NCBI GenBank assembly: GCA_033239005.1
Contig: BSQZ01000110.1
Location: 62,001-126,000 of the forward strand
DNA length: 64,000 nt
From: Lamellibrachia satsuma
Taxonomy: Eukaryota > Annelida > Polychaeta > Sabellida > Siboglinidae
Direction: 5' to 3'
Part shown: positions 40,185 to 51,977 of the stretch, in pieces
Numbering within the stretch: the first letter of the stretch is position 1
How the letters are laid out: every line of letters starts with the position of its first letter
Notes under the pieces: generated by a model
The model's input: only the letters and a program-made list of their open reading frames with translations
The model's database searches: none
Told to the model about the DNA's origin: nothing
Translations under genes and position numbers: made by a program

Positions 40185-42899
40185 CTACTTATAACCCGCC
40201 CTCCTGATATATGTGTCAACCTTGTTTTTAAACATATTCACGCTGCTAGCAGTTACACAATCTGTAGACAGTTTGTTCCATTCATTTATTGTCCTCTGTG
40301 AGAAAGAGTGCTTCCTGATGTCCAATCTACATTGATCCTTTACTAATTTTACCTCATGTCCTCTAGTTCTGCTATCCTTCTTGAGTGAGAAAAACATATT
40401 TCTATCAATATTTTCATACCCATTCAATATCTTAAAAACTTCAATCTGATCTCCTCTTAACCTCCTTGTCTCTAGAGTTGTTAAACCACATTCTTTCAGG
40501 CGTTCTTCATAACTAAGGTCTCTCAGTTCTGGAATCATTTTAGTTGCTCTCCTTTGTATGCGTTCAAGCGTATCTATATCCTTCTTACGATATGGTCTCC
40601 ATGCTTGTATACAGTATTCTAAATGAGGTCTAACTATTGCTTTATAAAGAGGTATAATTAACTTTTTTCCCTTATATGTTATGTTTCTTCTAATCAATCC
40701 AAGAATTTGATTACCCTTTGAAGCTGCAATACCACACTGCTCTGAAACTTTCATATCAGCGCTTATTGTAACTCCTAAGTCCTTTTCTTTTACAGTAGTA
40801 CCAAGAACAGTAGCTCCCATTTTGTAGTTTACATTCAAGTTCCCATGTCATGTATGTAGGCATTTACATTTCCCAAAATTGAACAGCATCTGCCATTTCT
40901 CAGACCATTTCACTAATCTGTCTAGATCGTTTTGTAAATGTTGTTTATCACCATCAGTATTAACCTTTCTAAACAGTTTTGTGTCGTCCGCAAATTTCAG
41001 TACGTTACTTGTTATACCGTCGTCCAAGTCATTGATATAAATTAAGAATAATATAGGTCCTAATGCTGATCCTTGAGGTACCCCACTCAAAACCGATTTC
41101 CAATTTGAAACTTCGCCATCTACTACAACTCGTTGTCTTCTGTCAGTCAGCCTTTGTTCTATCCAGTCAGTTATGCTATCCCCGATACCATGGGCTTTTA
41201 ATTTAAGTAGCAATCTTTGATGTGGCACTTTGTCAAAAGCTTTCTGAAAATCTAAGTAGATAATATCTACTGGCGATCCCACGTCTATCCACTTAGTGAT
41301 TTCTTCCAAAAAAACATAACACATTTGTTAAGCATGACCTCGCTTTAAGGAATCCATGTTGAGATGAATTTAATAATTTATGCTTAACGAGGAAGTCCAC
41401 CATATGGTCTTTAATTAACCTTTCTAATAATTTAAAATCACTGACGTTAAACTCACTGGTCTGTAATTCTCTGACTTATTTCTCGAACCCTTTTTAAATA
41501 ATGGTATGATGTTTGCTTCTTTCCATTCAAACGGAACAACTCCCTCTTTTAATGACAAGTTGAATACTCTTGCATGTGGTATACTGATTTGATCTACTGT
41601 TTCCATTAGTAATTTTGGAGGAATCCCATCCACTCCCGGTGATTTGTTATCCTTCATTGCCTTTATTTTCCTAGCTACCAATTCTGGAGTTACAACTAAC
41701 GGTCCTAAATAGTCAGATTTAGCCCCCTGAAATTTTGCATCAGCAACTGGTAATGAACTAATATCTTCTTTTGTAAACACTGAACTGAAGTAACCATTTA
41801 GGTCTTCCGCCATTAAAAACCCCTGTGATATTATATTTCCAGCACTGTCTTCTAGAGGTCCAACCTTGTCTTGTACGTTTTGTTTACTCCTGACATATGC
41901 ATAAAACCTCTTGCTGTCAGTTTTTATGTTACATGCCAGTTTTTGCTCATAGCTTCTTTTAGATTGTCTGATTTCAGTTGTAGCTGCATTAAGTGCCTCT
42001 TTGTATTTTGCATAGTCTTCTTCCTTTCTGGTACGCCTATAAACCCTCCACATAGTTTGTTTTAGCATTATTTTTCTAATTGCCTCTTTTGACAAGTGTT
42101 TCTTTCTAAACCGTTTTCCTTGTTTTCGGAAGGGAACACATTTATCAATGATACTCTCAATTTCATATTTTAGAATATTCCAACATTCAATTGCAGTCTT
42201 ATTCATCAGCATGTTATTCCAATCTAGCTGTGCTAAGTATTTTCTCATATCTTTGTAGTTACCTTTGTGGAAGTTTCTCTTGTACGTTTTCTTATTTTTA
42301 CTTTCTGATTTTACATTGATGTCAAAATGTATTTGATTATTGTCACTATTACCCAATGGTTCAAATATTTTTACATTGTCCACTAATTCTTTTTGTGATG
42401 ACAAAACTATATCTAATACATTTTCTCCCCTGGTTGGTTCTAGTACATGCTGAGTAAGAAAGCTATCCTGGATTAAACATAGAAATTGTTGATCCTCAAT
42501 CCCTGTGCTCTCTAGAGAATTCCATTGTATGTGTCCATGGTTAAAATCTCCCATTATGATACATTCCCCTTTACTAACTTCCTTTATAGCGTTTTTTATT
42601 TTTGTGTTGTCCTCTTCGTTTATGTTTGGACTTCGGTAAACTAATCCAACAGTTAATTTTGAATTTCCTGAAACAATTTTGCACCAAACAGCTTCATCGC
42701 AATCTGCTTCCCTTTCTAGTTTTATTTCATAAGCCTGAATAGATTCTTTAACATATAAAATAACTCCCCCGCCCCTTCTTCCTATTCGATCTTTCCTAAA
42801 CATTACGTATCCTGTCAGTCCTAATTCAGCATCTGTTATATCTATGTTGGCCCATGATTCAGTTATACCAATTATGTGAGGGTCAATATCTTCTACCAT
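40185..42899 (-). pseudogene. CR1 ORF2: endonuclease and reverse transcriptase (three defects)
   Basis: The N-terminus is an AP-type endonuclease (GITESWANI, GGGVILYVKES, GDFNHGHIQW, GNSDNNQI). The RT follows with SPGVDGIPPKLL, NYRPVSLTSV, LDFQKAFDKVPHQRL, SGVPQGSALGPILF, KFADDTKLF and the thumb (KEKDLGVTISADM, RRNITYKGK, RPHLEYCIQAWRPY). Two compensating frameshifts lie between about 41308 (an A run) and 41440. One in-frame stop at 40848-40850 sits where Gly is expected (TGA for GGA). All the other domains stay in one frame. Confidence 0.9.
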
Positions 42900-43740
42900 A
42901 ATGTTTAATTAAACTTTCCCATAAATCCACAAATCCAACTTCCTCTTCCCTACACAGCCTCTGGACTAACATGTTAATTGCCATCCCCCGACAATTTCGA
43001 TATTTATGACCCCTCCTGCCCATCACAGGTAAAATCCCTGACAGTATTACCTGCTCAACCCGCGTCTGTTTTAGTGTTCTGACCAACTGCCTATATTTCC
43101 TAACTATGGCAGTTGTACCCTCCCTCTCTACGTTATTTGTCCCTACATGTACTAAAACAGATCCACCCTTACCCGAGCCTACGATGTTTTTTACCCTCTC
43201 AGTTATCGCCTCTATTTTGGCTCCAGGCAAGCAGACCACCACATCATCTCCCTTGTTTAAGACTCTGTCGGTCTTCCTAACTATCGAATCCCCCACAAAC
43301 ACCCTCGCTCTCTTCCTCACCCCCTCTATCACTGCTGCAGAATAACTCTTCCTTTCGATCCCCTCCATCACATTCTGTCCTGACCCCTTCCCTTCCGTCT
43401 CCCCAACTCCCTTCTCCTTCCCTCCTGTCTCCCCTACTCCCCTCTCCTTCACTCCGGTTGTTTTCCCTCCCGTCTCCGCCACTCCCTTCTCCTTCCCTCC
43501 TGTCTCCGCTACTCCCCTCTCCTTCACTCCGGTTGTCTTCCCTCCCGTCTCCCCCACTCCCTTCTCCTTCCCTCCTGTCTCCGCTACTCCCCTCTCCTTC
43601 ACCCTGGTTGTCTTCCCTCCCGTTCCTTTCCTTCCCGTCTCCTTACGTCCTGTCTCCCTATGACTTGTCACCTTCCCTCCTCTCAGCTTCCTCCCAGGCT
43701 GAGGTGAGCTCTCCCTAGCATATCTTGTGTCTTTCCCCAC
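42883..43740 (-). CDS. CR1 ORF1 with SGNH/esterase-like domain
   Basis: 285 residues, intact. Residues 20-110 are a low-complexity set of tandem repeats (GVAETGGKEKG, TTGVKERG). From about residue 140 comes an SGNH-hydrolase-like domain: VFVGDSIVRKTDR (GDS block), VLVHVGTNNVEREG (GxN block) and VILSGILPVMGRR. CR1-group ORF1 proteins often carry such an esterase domain, thought to aid membrane or RNP handling. The stop overlaps the ORF2 start. Confidence 0.85.
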   Translation of the reverse strand: MGKDTRYARESSPQPGRKLRGGKVTSHRETGRKETGRKGTGGKTTRVKERGVAETGGKEKGVGETGGKTTGVKERGVAETGGKEKGVAETGGKTTGVKERGVGETGGKEKGVGETEGKGSGQNVMEGIERKSYSAAVIEGVRKRARVFVGDSIVRKTDRVLNKGDDVVVCLPGAKIEAITERVKNIVGSGKGGSVLVHVGTNNVEREGTTAIVRKYRQLVRTLKQTRVEQVILSGILPVMGRRGHKYRNCRGMAINMLVQRLCREEEVGFVDLWESLIKHYGRRY

Positions 43741-43764
43741 TTTATCGTCTACTGTTCCCTCACC

Positions 43765-44440
43765 GGATGTCCGGCAAGGCCCGGTATGATGAGTGCGCGG
43801 TTAAGCGCGAAGTCACAACTCCTCTACAACTTGGCTCGCATTGACAACGGCGAGTGAAAAACCAGGCAACACAATGCCACGCAAATAATTAGTGCGCTTT
43901 GTTTGACTGTATGCGTTGACCGTCTGTATCGGCCGCATCTCGTTTTCTGCTGCCTACTGACTGCTTGCGACTGTTCAGCTATCTCTCCATGTACGACAAC
44001 ACTGCGTCCGCATCTTCACGACACGTTCGTCGTCTCCACGTCATGTTGATGGCCGACTTACAGAGCGTTCAGCCGACTGTTCAGCTGCCTTCCCCGCTCG
44101 CGACACCAGTGCGTCCGCCTGAGCCGTCGCACGACACGTTCGCCGTCTCCACGACATATTGACGGCCGGCCTACTGTGCATCCAGCCGACCGTTCAGCTG
44201 TCTTCCCCGCGTGCGACATCAGAGCGTCCGCGTCAGCCGTCGTCATGAAACGTCGCCGTCTCCATGACCTATTGACACCCGGCCTACTATCGTCCAGCCG
44301 ACAACGAGCTCGGCAACACTGCGGTCGAACGAGACTCGTACCGCCTGCGTATTCAGCTGGCGTTGAGACAACGCGACCGATGGCCACGTCAGTTATCGGC
44401 CTACTAAACCCAGCAGAATGACGCGCAGGGTATCGTTGAC
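43765..44440. repeat. Duplicated flank, continuation of the A/B segment
   Basis: Continues the sequence of 3080-3350 and 6004-6285 without the inverted-repeat element. It also contains internal near-repeats (ccgttcagctgtcttccccgc type) at 44080-44220. No gene is seen. Confidence 0.75.
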
Positions 44441-46540
44441 ATTGTGCGTCATAGGGCACGCTTCTGTGACTATTTTTGTCTTCGGAACATTGTATTATGA
44501 GTGTGCAATACGCCTTTCTGCTTGTGATGAATTTCTTAACACTGATGTCTGTGTTACGGTCTTGAAGGGAAATAGCCTCAACGGTGAACGTTAAAGTAAA
44601 CGTAGTTTTGTTTTTAGGGTATTGCCGACCTGTTCTAGAGTTAGTTTCTTTATTTCAGTTGTACCATTTCAAATATGTTTTGATTCATTATAAATATATT
44701 CATGTTTATTACCTTGGTGTTGTTTCTCATTTGTGGAAACTTCATACATTCTTATGTTGAGCTTAATTTAAGTACGGCCCGCCCCTAGATTTTTTTGCGC
44801 ACGGACTTCCACCGTAATCTGTGACAAACCCCCAGAGGACAGGTTTTTCTTGTTGCGACTGAAGGCAGTACCAGTATTTGGTCTGCTGCAACCAAACCGT
44901 CACAGTCACCGTCACCGTCACAATCACCGTCACCGTCACAATCACCGTATCCGTCACCGCCACCGTCACCGTCGCCTTCACAGTTGCCGCCATCGTCGTT
45001 ATCATCATCATCATAATTATATTCATCAGCATCATCATCATCATCATCATAACGATCATCATCATCAGTATCATTTTCATCATTACAGTTATCCTCATCG
45101 TCGTCATCTTGGTCATCGTCAACATCATTACCATTATCATCGTCATCACCATCATCGATGTTATCATCCAGGCGAATTACAAACGATCACCTGGCGTAAT
45201 CGTGTCCTCGTGTTAAAACGAAAGTTGCTATTTTATCTGCTTCACGAGTCAAGTGTTTGTACAGAAAATAAATCACAAATCTACTCAATAAGACATCTGA
45301 AGAGTTTTCGGTGTAAATATGAAGGGTCGCCCGAAGCAACCCGGCTCAGTCCAACACCTCGCATCCGGCTCAGTCCAACACCTCGCATCCGGCTCAGTCC
45401 AACACCTCGCATCCGGCTCAGTCCAACACCTCGCGTCCGCCTTAGTCCAAACCTTCGTTGGGCCTAAATCACACACACCTGTCATATACTTGTCACAGTC
45501 ACGACATTTGACAGGTGACCGTGCAGTCATTTGACTAGACACGCCTAAACACGGAGTGTCGGTCGAGTCGTCACGCATGAGTGGATCCTGCACATAGGTG
45601 ACATTTAGCACCACAACTCTGCCATCTCTCATGAGATGTTTTATGTGGCTGCCTAATAATGCCCTGCACGGGCCGGGCTTTGGGCCCAAGCCCGGGCCGG
45701 GCCTGGGCCTACATTTTGTTGGCTCGGGGCGGGCCTGAAAAAATATTAAACACATCGGGTTTGGGTCGGGCCTAGGCCTAGTGTGAGCGGGCCGGGCCGG
45801 GCCTGGGTTGGACCTGGACCTAATGAAAATATTAATACAAAACCCAGATTTTTTTATTTTAATATTAATAAAAACTGCTTATAAATTGCATTTCCGTTTA
45901 AGGAATGTTTAAAATTATTTCTTTAGTATTACATTGTTGCAAAATGAGTCCTTGCATGGAATTATGAATGACATCAGTGCTTTATATATTGGAATGTAGT
46001 TTAACCTATTTTCAACAATGGGACTTTCAATTGTATAATTTTAATACTGTGCATCCTTTTAAGAGAGACACTTCATATTATAGCAATTTAATGCATACTA
46101 TTGCATACACAGTAAACACATTACACAGCACATAGTACTACTACATATTACATGCATTATACAGGTGTTACAGATTCATGCATATTTTTGGTATGAATGT
46201 AGCCTTTTGCATAGATCTAATGGCCCCATAAGTTCACTTGGCTGGAAGTAGCCAGCCCCAAATGCTTACTTTAGACATATTTGCAGAGGCAATCAAGCCA
46301 TGATCAACCATCAACTCAATTCTATTGTCTTCCCTCCAAATCTTGCCTGCCTGAATGACCTGCTCACTGGCAACTGCCCACTGCCCAGTGCCCACCCCAG
46401 TTGGTAGTTGGTATTTTTCAATTGTGTCAACTAGTGTCCACTGTTTAGTGTCTACAATTTCCCCAGTACGGATTCATTGTGTTAACTATTGTCTACTGTT
46501 TAGTGACTACAATTTCCCCAGTACTGATTCATTGTGTGAA
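44441..46540. repeat. Region specific to the B half, with simple repeats
   Basis: 44890-45175 is (ACCGTC)n followed by (ATC)n. 45341-45455 has four to five copies of a 24-bp unit (cagtccaacacctcgcatcc core). 45660-45815 is the GC-rich gggcctgggcc repeat. Around 46440-46570 a tactgtttagtgtctacaat unit recurs three times. No gene is seen. Confidence 0.75.
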
Positions 46541-47430
46541 CTAGTGTCTACTGTTTAGTGTCTACAATTTCCCCAGTACTGATTCATTCACACTTGTACT
46601 AATTCACACATGTCTGAACCTGATCTGTCTCCGCCTAGTGACTGCAGGACTGCTGAAAATGTCACTGGGTGTCAGTGCCAGTGGGTGACATTTAGTTGAA
46701 ATATCAGTTAATACCAAATTAACTGCCCTTACTGGTAACATTAATTAAATAAATTAAGTTAACTTAGTTGATCCAATTAACAACTCAAGTTAGTGTTATG
46801 GTTTGCGTTAGGGTTAAACTGGGGTTAGATAAATAAATCACCTACCCGAACCATAAACCAATTAAGTAAAACCATATATAAAAATATGTTATGATATTTA
46901 ATAGTAATGACAATAAAATTTGATTATTTTTCTTCAGGATATTCGTCCGTTTGAAGCAGTTGGTGGTGCTGGATTTCTTGAACCCGCCCAGCACACTATG
47001 GACAGACAGACAGCAGACTAGTAGACATTATACAATGGTCATATATTATTGATTTATGTTATTTAATAAAACAATGCGTGAATATTACAGTTTATTTGTG
47101 TTTCGTTTTTATTAAAAGATATTAGGTTTATCTTTTTTTTAATTAGCGGGCCGCGGGCTTACCCGTCTTTGGCCCGCGTGTATGGGCCATGCCTGGGCCT
47201 GAAACTTGCGGGCCGGGCCTGGGCCAAACATTAACGGTCTGAGTCGGGCCTGGGCCGGGCCTGGGCCTAAATTCTAGCTTGCGGGCGTGGGCCGGGCTGG
47301 GCTTGAAGAATGTTTGCGGGCCTGGGCCGGGCCTGGATTCTAACTGCTATTTTGAAGAAAGATATTAATTATGTGGAAAAGGGACTATCCATGAAGTACG
47401 TCAGACTTGTTTTAATGTTTTTGAGAAAGT
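46541..47430. repeat. Right end of the A/B duplication
   Basis: Matches 6288-7034 and then 15671-15895. It is the uninterrupted version of the sequence split by the composite insertion in the A half. Confidence 0.8.
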
Positions 47431-48126
47431 CCCCTGCCTGTTGTGCATGTTTATATTCACTGCATGTATGTAATGATTCGTAGTGTATAGATAGAATATA
47501 GGCCTGCGTAGCTAATGATAATGAGACAACATCAAGATTCCATCTTTATGTACGCATGTCAGATGTAATCGTGCTTGCAGTGAAGCCGTTGGAATTGAGT
47601 TGATATACCCCCCAAAACTGGCATAAGAATTCACGCTGTCAGTCTGACATCGACGGCTAGACGAGCCAAAACGTATATTTTTTAAGCGTTACGTAACGAT
47701 CACCAACACACCACAGCATTGTGGACGTGGCGTACTTTATGGGTGCCCCCTAATTAAATATTACTTGGTTCAATTTGTGCAATTTTACCAAGACAGCTAT
47801 TAGTTTCACACGCTGGCCAATATATGCCTCTATAAAACTACGCCTCGAGAAAGGATTGCAAAACTGCATTTTTAAGGGGTCTCCACTTGGTAATCCCCAC
47901 ACATTATTATGCTATGTGAAACAAATGACGTCATATGGGTATGGGAAAATAAACAACGAATTTGCGGGAATCACGTGCAGTATCAAACGCGTAAGCATCG
48001 TCATAATGATTCGGAGTTGGGAAGTCCGAAGTAAAGGAGCGTGGAATCTAAAAATAACTTGTCATTTGTGGTATTTTAATTAAACAGTATGTAGGCCGTC
48101 TTGTTGTTTTAACAAAGCAATTACCT

Positions 48127-48216
<90 letters not shown>

Positions 48217-49499
48217 GCGTGCGTGTGTGGGTGCATGCGTGCGTGCGTGCGTGCGTGCGTGCGAGCGAGCTCAGCTTTCACAATGAATGATCTGTTTTTT
48301 TTTGTATTTTAGACATCGTAAACGGTGGATTGGTAACGGCTAGCCACTTACTACTGTTTCTATGGACTTATTTACATTAACTGAGAGCACACACTGGGTG
48401 TTTTCTTCAAGCAGTCTGACAAGCCGCAAAAAAAACCGCCAACAGTCTTAATTACATGGAAATGATTTTTTTAATTACCCGCAAGATTATGTTACTGCTT
48501 ATTTTTCTTAGACGACGTGCACTGTCTTTTTCAGTCAAGCATAGCTATAAATAGCATAATTCCATCATCATGTTCGCAACCGTTTATGTTAACCTTTATT
48601 GTCCGACTTGTATACGGGTATTACCGCGGTCACAAATTCAGGTTAAATTCGCAACGTCATTCACGAACAGCGCTATGGATTAAACATCTGATTTTGTTGA
48701 TGTCTTAATAGTATTATGGGGTACTTATTGCAACAGGAATTGTGCTTGTATATTGCCTAAAAATTTTATATTGCAATGCAGTTATTCACATTTTGTTTTA
48801 CAAATTTAAACAATTGAAAATACTTGTTTTTTTACAATATATTAGTTTACAATATATTATGCTCACGTTCAAAACTTGTTACAGTATAGGATGCTCACGT
48901 TCAAAACTTGTTACAGTATAGGATGCTCACGTTCAAAACGTGCTCTACTTTCATTCCACGTCTTGTGGCACTACACACAGGCACAACATCATCTCTTTTT
49001 ATGTAGTGGTATACATTCCTGTTACCATTTACGTATATGCGATCTGGCGACAATTTTTAATACCCGTGGACAACGTTTGACAGGGTCAGGCATTCAGTGG
49101 ATCACGCGACGAGCACAACATTCGTAGCAGTACATTCCAGCGATGTAAACATTAAAATTAACTCAACAAAACGATCCCTAACATTTCAACTGGACTGCTG
49201 TTAATATCACAGTCGTCGTTATAATTCATAAACTCTACGGTGCAGAGTGGTTCTTTGTCCTCGATGTTGGGAAACCGAGTGGTTGCAAATAATGTCCAAG
49301 GTCATTAATGAAATGTATATGCATCAGTTACAGCTCCCTCCAATTGATTTAGTCAACCGCGAACCAGTGTCGTTGATGTTCAAATGTGTATCGTCTGAGT
49401 AGCTTATAACCATAATATGTGAAGTCGGTTTAATAAAAGAGTGCACACCTTTGTTAAAATCATCGAAATAATTGACTTTGATCGTTATATCGGGTAACT
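47431..49499. other. No gene recognised; (GT)n and a 32-bp repeat
   Basis: 48127-48262 is (GT)n passing into (GC GT)n. 48859-48945 has three copies of a 32-bp unit (tgctcacgttcaaaacttgt). Nothing else is recognised. Confidence 0.6.
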
Positions 49500-50260
49500 C
49501 GCGAAAGAATTAATAGCCTTGTGTCATAGTGCACAGAGCCGGAAGACCTTTGCAATTTTTTTCCGCCGATTTTTGACCGGATCCGGGTAAAAATAATTTA
49601 ATAGTTTGTCCGATGGTTTCACTAAAACTAAATATCAGATGTGCGAACACGAGCTGTGGCACATCGTAGCGGATAATAGCCAGGTTAATGATTTTGCGAA
49701 ATGAATTTGAATCGAGACGAACGAAAAAATCGAACTAAGTGGGGACCTTAAAACAACCACCATGCCTTCCCGTTCAGCAGGGCATGGTTGAGTCGTTCTA
49801 ATTACCGATGATGTTCCGTACACAGAACACGCGCAGTTACCCATTTCCAGCGTTTACGTTTCACATAATTTTTCTGTCTAACCCACGAGGAGGGGGGGTC
49901 ACGTTTCTGGGCGATCACAATGTGCCGACGCAGCGTATTGCACTTCGCCGGCAAAATGAAAGTGGTTCACAGCGGTGCGAGCTAATGCGAAACAGCTTGG
50001 CGGAATGAGTTATTTGTGTAAATAGGCTTACACACACGACACTTATGGTACGGGAAGTCCAGTCATGTACGCAACTGATATAGAAACCGTGTGTTTGGTC
50101 GACGGCCCGACGCAGCTGGTGTTCGTGTTTGTGCTATCGACTCGAACGACGTACTTTCACAAGACTCGGGAAAAGTTCAGGTAAAACCAACTAGTTTTTA
50201 CAGGCGCTTTCGGACGACATTCGGAGGCAATAGTCGAATATCAATCACACGTTGTCCTCC
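49500..50260. repeat. Old relative of the dispersed repeat
   Basis: 49500-49790 is a diverged copy of the repeat at 21590 and 31785. The rest has no clear content. Confidence 0.45.
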
Positions 50261-51157
50261 CCTTTGGCCCTCACCGTCCATCCGTCCGTCCGTCCGTCCG
50301 TCCGGTCCGTCCCTCCCATCCTCCCTCCCTCGCTCCCTCCCCCTCCCTCCATCCCTCCCTCCCTCCCGCCACCTCCCTCCCCCGTCCCTCCTTCCCTACA
50401 TCCCTCTTTCCCTCCGTCCCTCCTCTACCCCATCTCCACTTTCGCGCTCTCTCCTCTCCCTCTTCCTCTCCCCTTCTCTCTTTATCGGCTCACTCTCGTT
50501 GTTTGTCCGTCTCTCTAACCCATATATCTCAATCTTCCTATCACCCCTTCCCCTCTCTTCCCCTCCCTCCCTCCCTCCCTCCAACCTTTCACTCACTCCC
50601 TCCGTGACTCACTCACTCGCTCGCTCGCTCGCTCGCTCGCTCGCTCGCTCGCTCGCTCACTCACTCACTCACTCACTCACTCACTCACTCACTCACTCAC
50701 TCACTCACTCACTAGCTCACTCACTCACTCACTCACTCACTCACTCACTCACTAACTCATCCACGCGCGCACGCACTCACTTCCCTCCCTCGCCCTTCAC
50801 TCCCCTTCAGTCACCCACTCACCCACCCACCCACCCACCCACATGCCCGCCCGCCCGCCCGCCCGCCCGCCCGCCCGCCCGCCCGCCCGCCCGCCCGCCC
50901 GCCCGCCCGCCCGCCCGCCCGCCCGCCCGCCCGCCCGCCCGCCCGCCCGCCCGCCCGCCCGCCCGCCCGCCCGCCCGCCCGCCCGCCCGCCCGCCCGCCC
51001 GCCCGCCCGCCCGCCCGCCCGCCCGCCCGCCCGCCCGCCCGCCCGCCCGCCCGCCCGCCCGCCCGCCCGCCCGCCCGCCCGCCCGCCCGCCCGCCCGCCC
51101 GCCCGCCCGCCCGCCCGCCCGCCCGCCCGCCCGCCCGCCCGCCCGCCCGCCCGCCCC
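50261..51157. repeat. Simple-sequence tract ending in (GCCC)n
   Basis: In order: (CCGT)n, pyrimidine-rich (CCCT)n, (CGCT)n then (CACT)n at about 50600-50760, (CACC)n, and a pure (GCCC)n at about 50845-51155. On the minus strand the last tract is (GGGC)n, a G-run repeat that could form quadruplex structures. Frames through it (Pro-Ala-Arg or Gly-Arg-Ala repeats) are not genes. Confidence 0.95.
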
Positions 51158-51214
51158 GCATTCATACAATGTCTCGTGACGTTTTATGATGGTGGGAATC
51201 GATGACAATCACAT

Positions 51215-51752
51215 TCACTATATTGAAAAACATTTATTTATTTATATAGCATCATATGTAAATCCGTGTATATATATATATATATATGTAAAATCTTTCT
51301 GTACGTAAAACACGTATGGAATATATAAATATCTTCTTTATGTACGTAAAACACGTACGCAATATATAAATATCTTATTTTTGTACGTAAAACACGTATA
51401 CAATACAAACATATCCAGTAATGGGAGTGCCATCACTTAGTTTTGGCAGTGCGCAGCAATGTTTGCGTCTCTGAGGTATAGCACAGTTGTTTGTAGCTAT
51501 GACAATACAATGTTTTAACAGTAAAAACAACAATAACATATCATAGATGAACACAATTATGTATAATTAAATATGTCTAATTAATGGCAGCTAAACTTGC
51601 AACGATGAACGAATACAAACACTTCAGTACTAAATCGACGCCATGACAACTAAATAATGAAAACTAGATATATTCTTTAAAATGAACAAAGCAAATAAAT
51701 TACCCAATATTACGATGCAGCCAATAATTTAAGTTTGTTTGTTACTCATAGT
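51215..51752 (-). promoter_or_regulatory. Gene C 3' UTR with poly(A) signals
   Basis: Two overlapping minus-strand AATAAA signals lie at 51233-51238 and 51237-51242, followed by GT-rich sequence. Seven ATTTA pentamers (minus) lie between 51259 and 51700. Three near-copies of a segment with tgtacgtaaaacacgta occur at 51290-51400. Confidence 0.5.
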
Positions 51753-51977
51753 TCATGTATGTAATTCAACAAGAGTTTGTCTAAGTCGTTGGAAGGATCT
51801 CATTATATCGAACAAGTTTGACAATGTGTTGAATCGCAGGAACGTCAGCGTCGGTACGGGGAGAGACGTCGGTACGGGGTCAGACGTCGGTACGGGGTCA
51901 GACGTCGGTACGGGGTCAGACAATGGCTCGGCATCTACCTGATCGACGACAGGAATCGTTAGTCCAGATGACGTCAT
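51753..51977 (-). CDS. Gene C exon 5 (terminal)
   Basis: Acceptor gttttcctacag (minus), 74 codons then TGA. Starts MTSSGLTIP, has three SDPVPT units plus one SLPVPT, encoded by an 18-bp tandem repeat, then the last predicted helix. B has a plain Ser/Pro linker in place of the repeat. Confidence 0.9.
   Translation of the reverse strand: MTSSGLTIPVVDQVDAEPLSDPVPTSDPVPTSDPVPTSLPVPTLTFLRFNTLSNLFDIMRSFQRLRQTLVELHT

Larger units (their letters stand above)
40086..43764 (-). mobile_element. CR1-type LINE, nearly full length
   Basis: Inserted at gatg|, which reads on unbroken in the A half (3075-3085); a GATG target duplication is likely. It carries ORF1 (42883-43740) and ORF2 (40185-42899), overlapping by 17 bases. 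The 3' end is a short tandem repeat (ttaacaagattttaacaagatt on the plus strand) rather than poly(A), as usual in the CR1 group. It is close to intact, with only three defects in ORF2, so it is a recent insertion. Confidence 0.88.

Noticed and set aside
44763..45216. Met/Thr/Val and His/Arg-rich frames
   Set aside because: (ACCGTC)n and (ATC)n microsatellite translations.
50091..51208. Frames rich in PARP-type or GRAG-type repeats (up to 362 residues)
   Set aside because: Translations of (GCCC)n and other simple sequence. No splice or start support.
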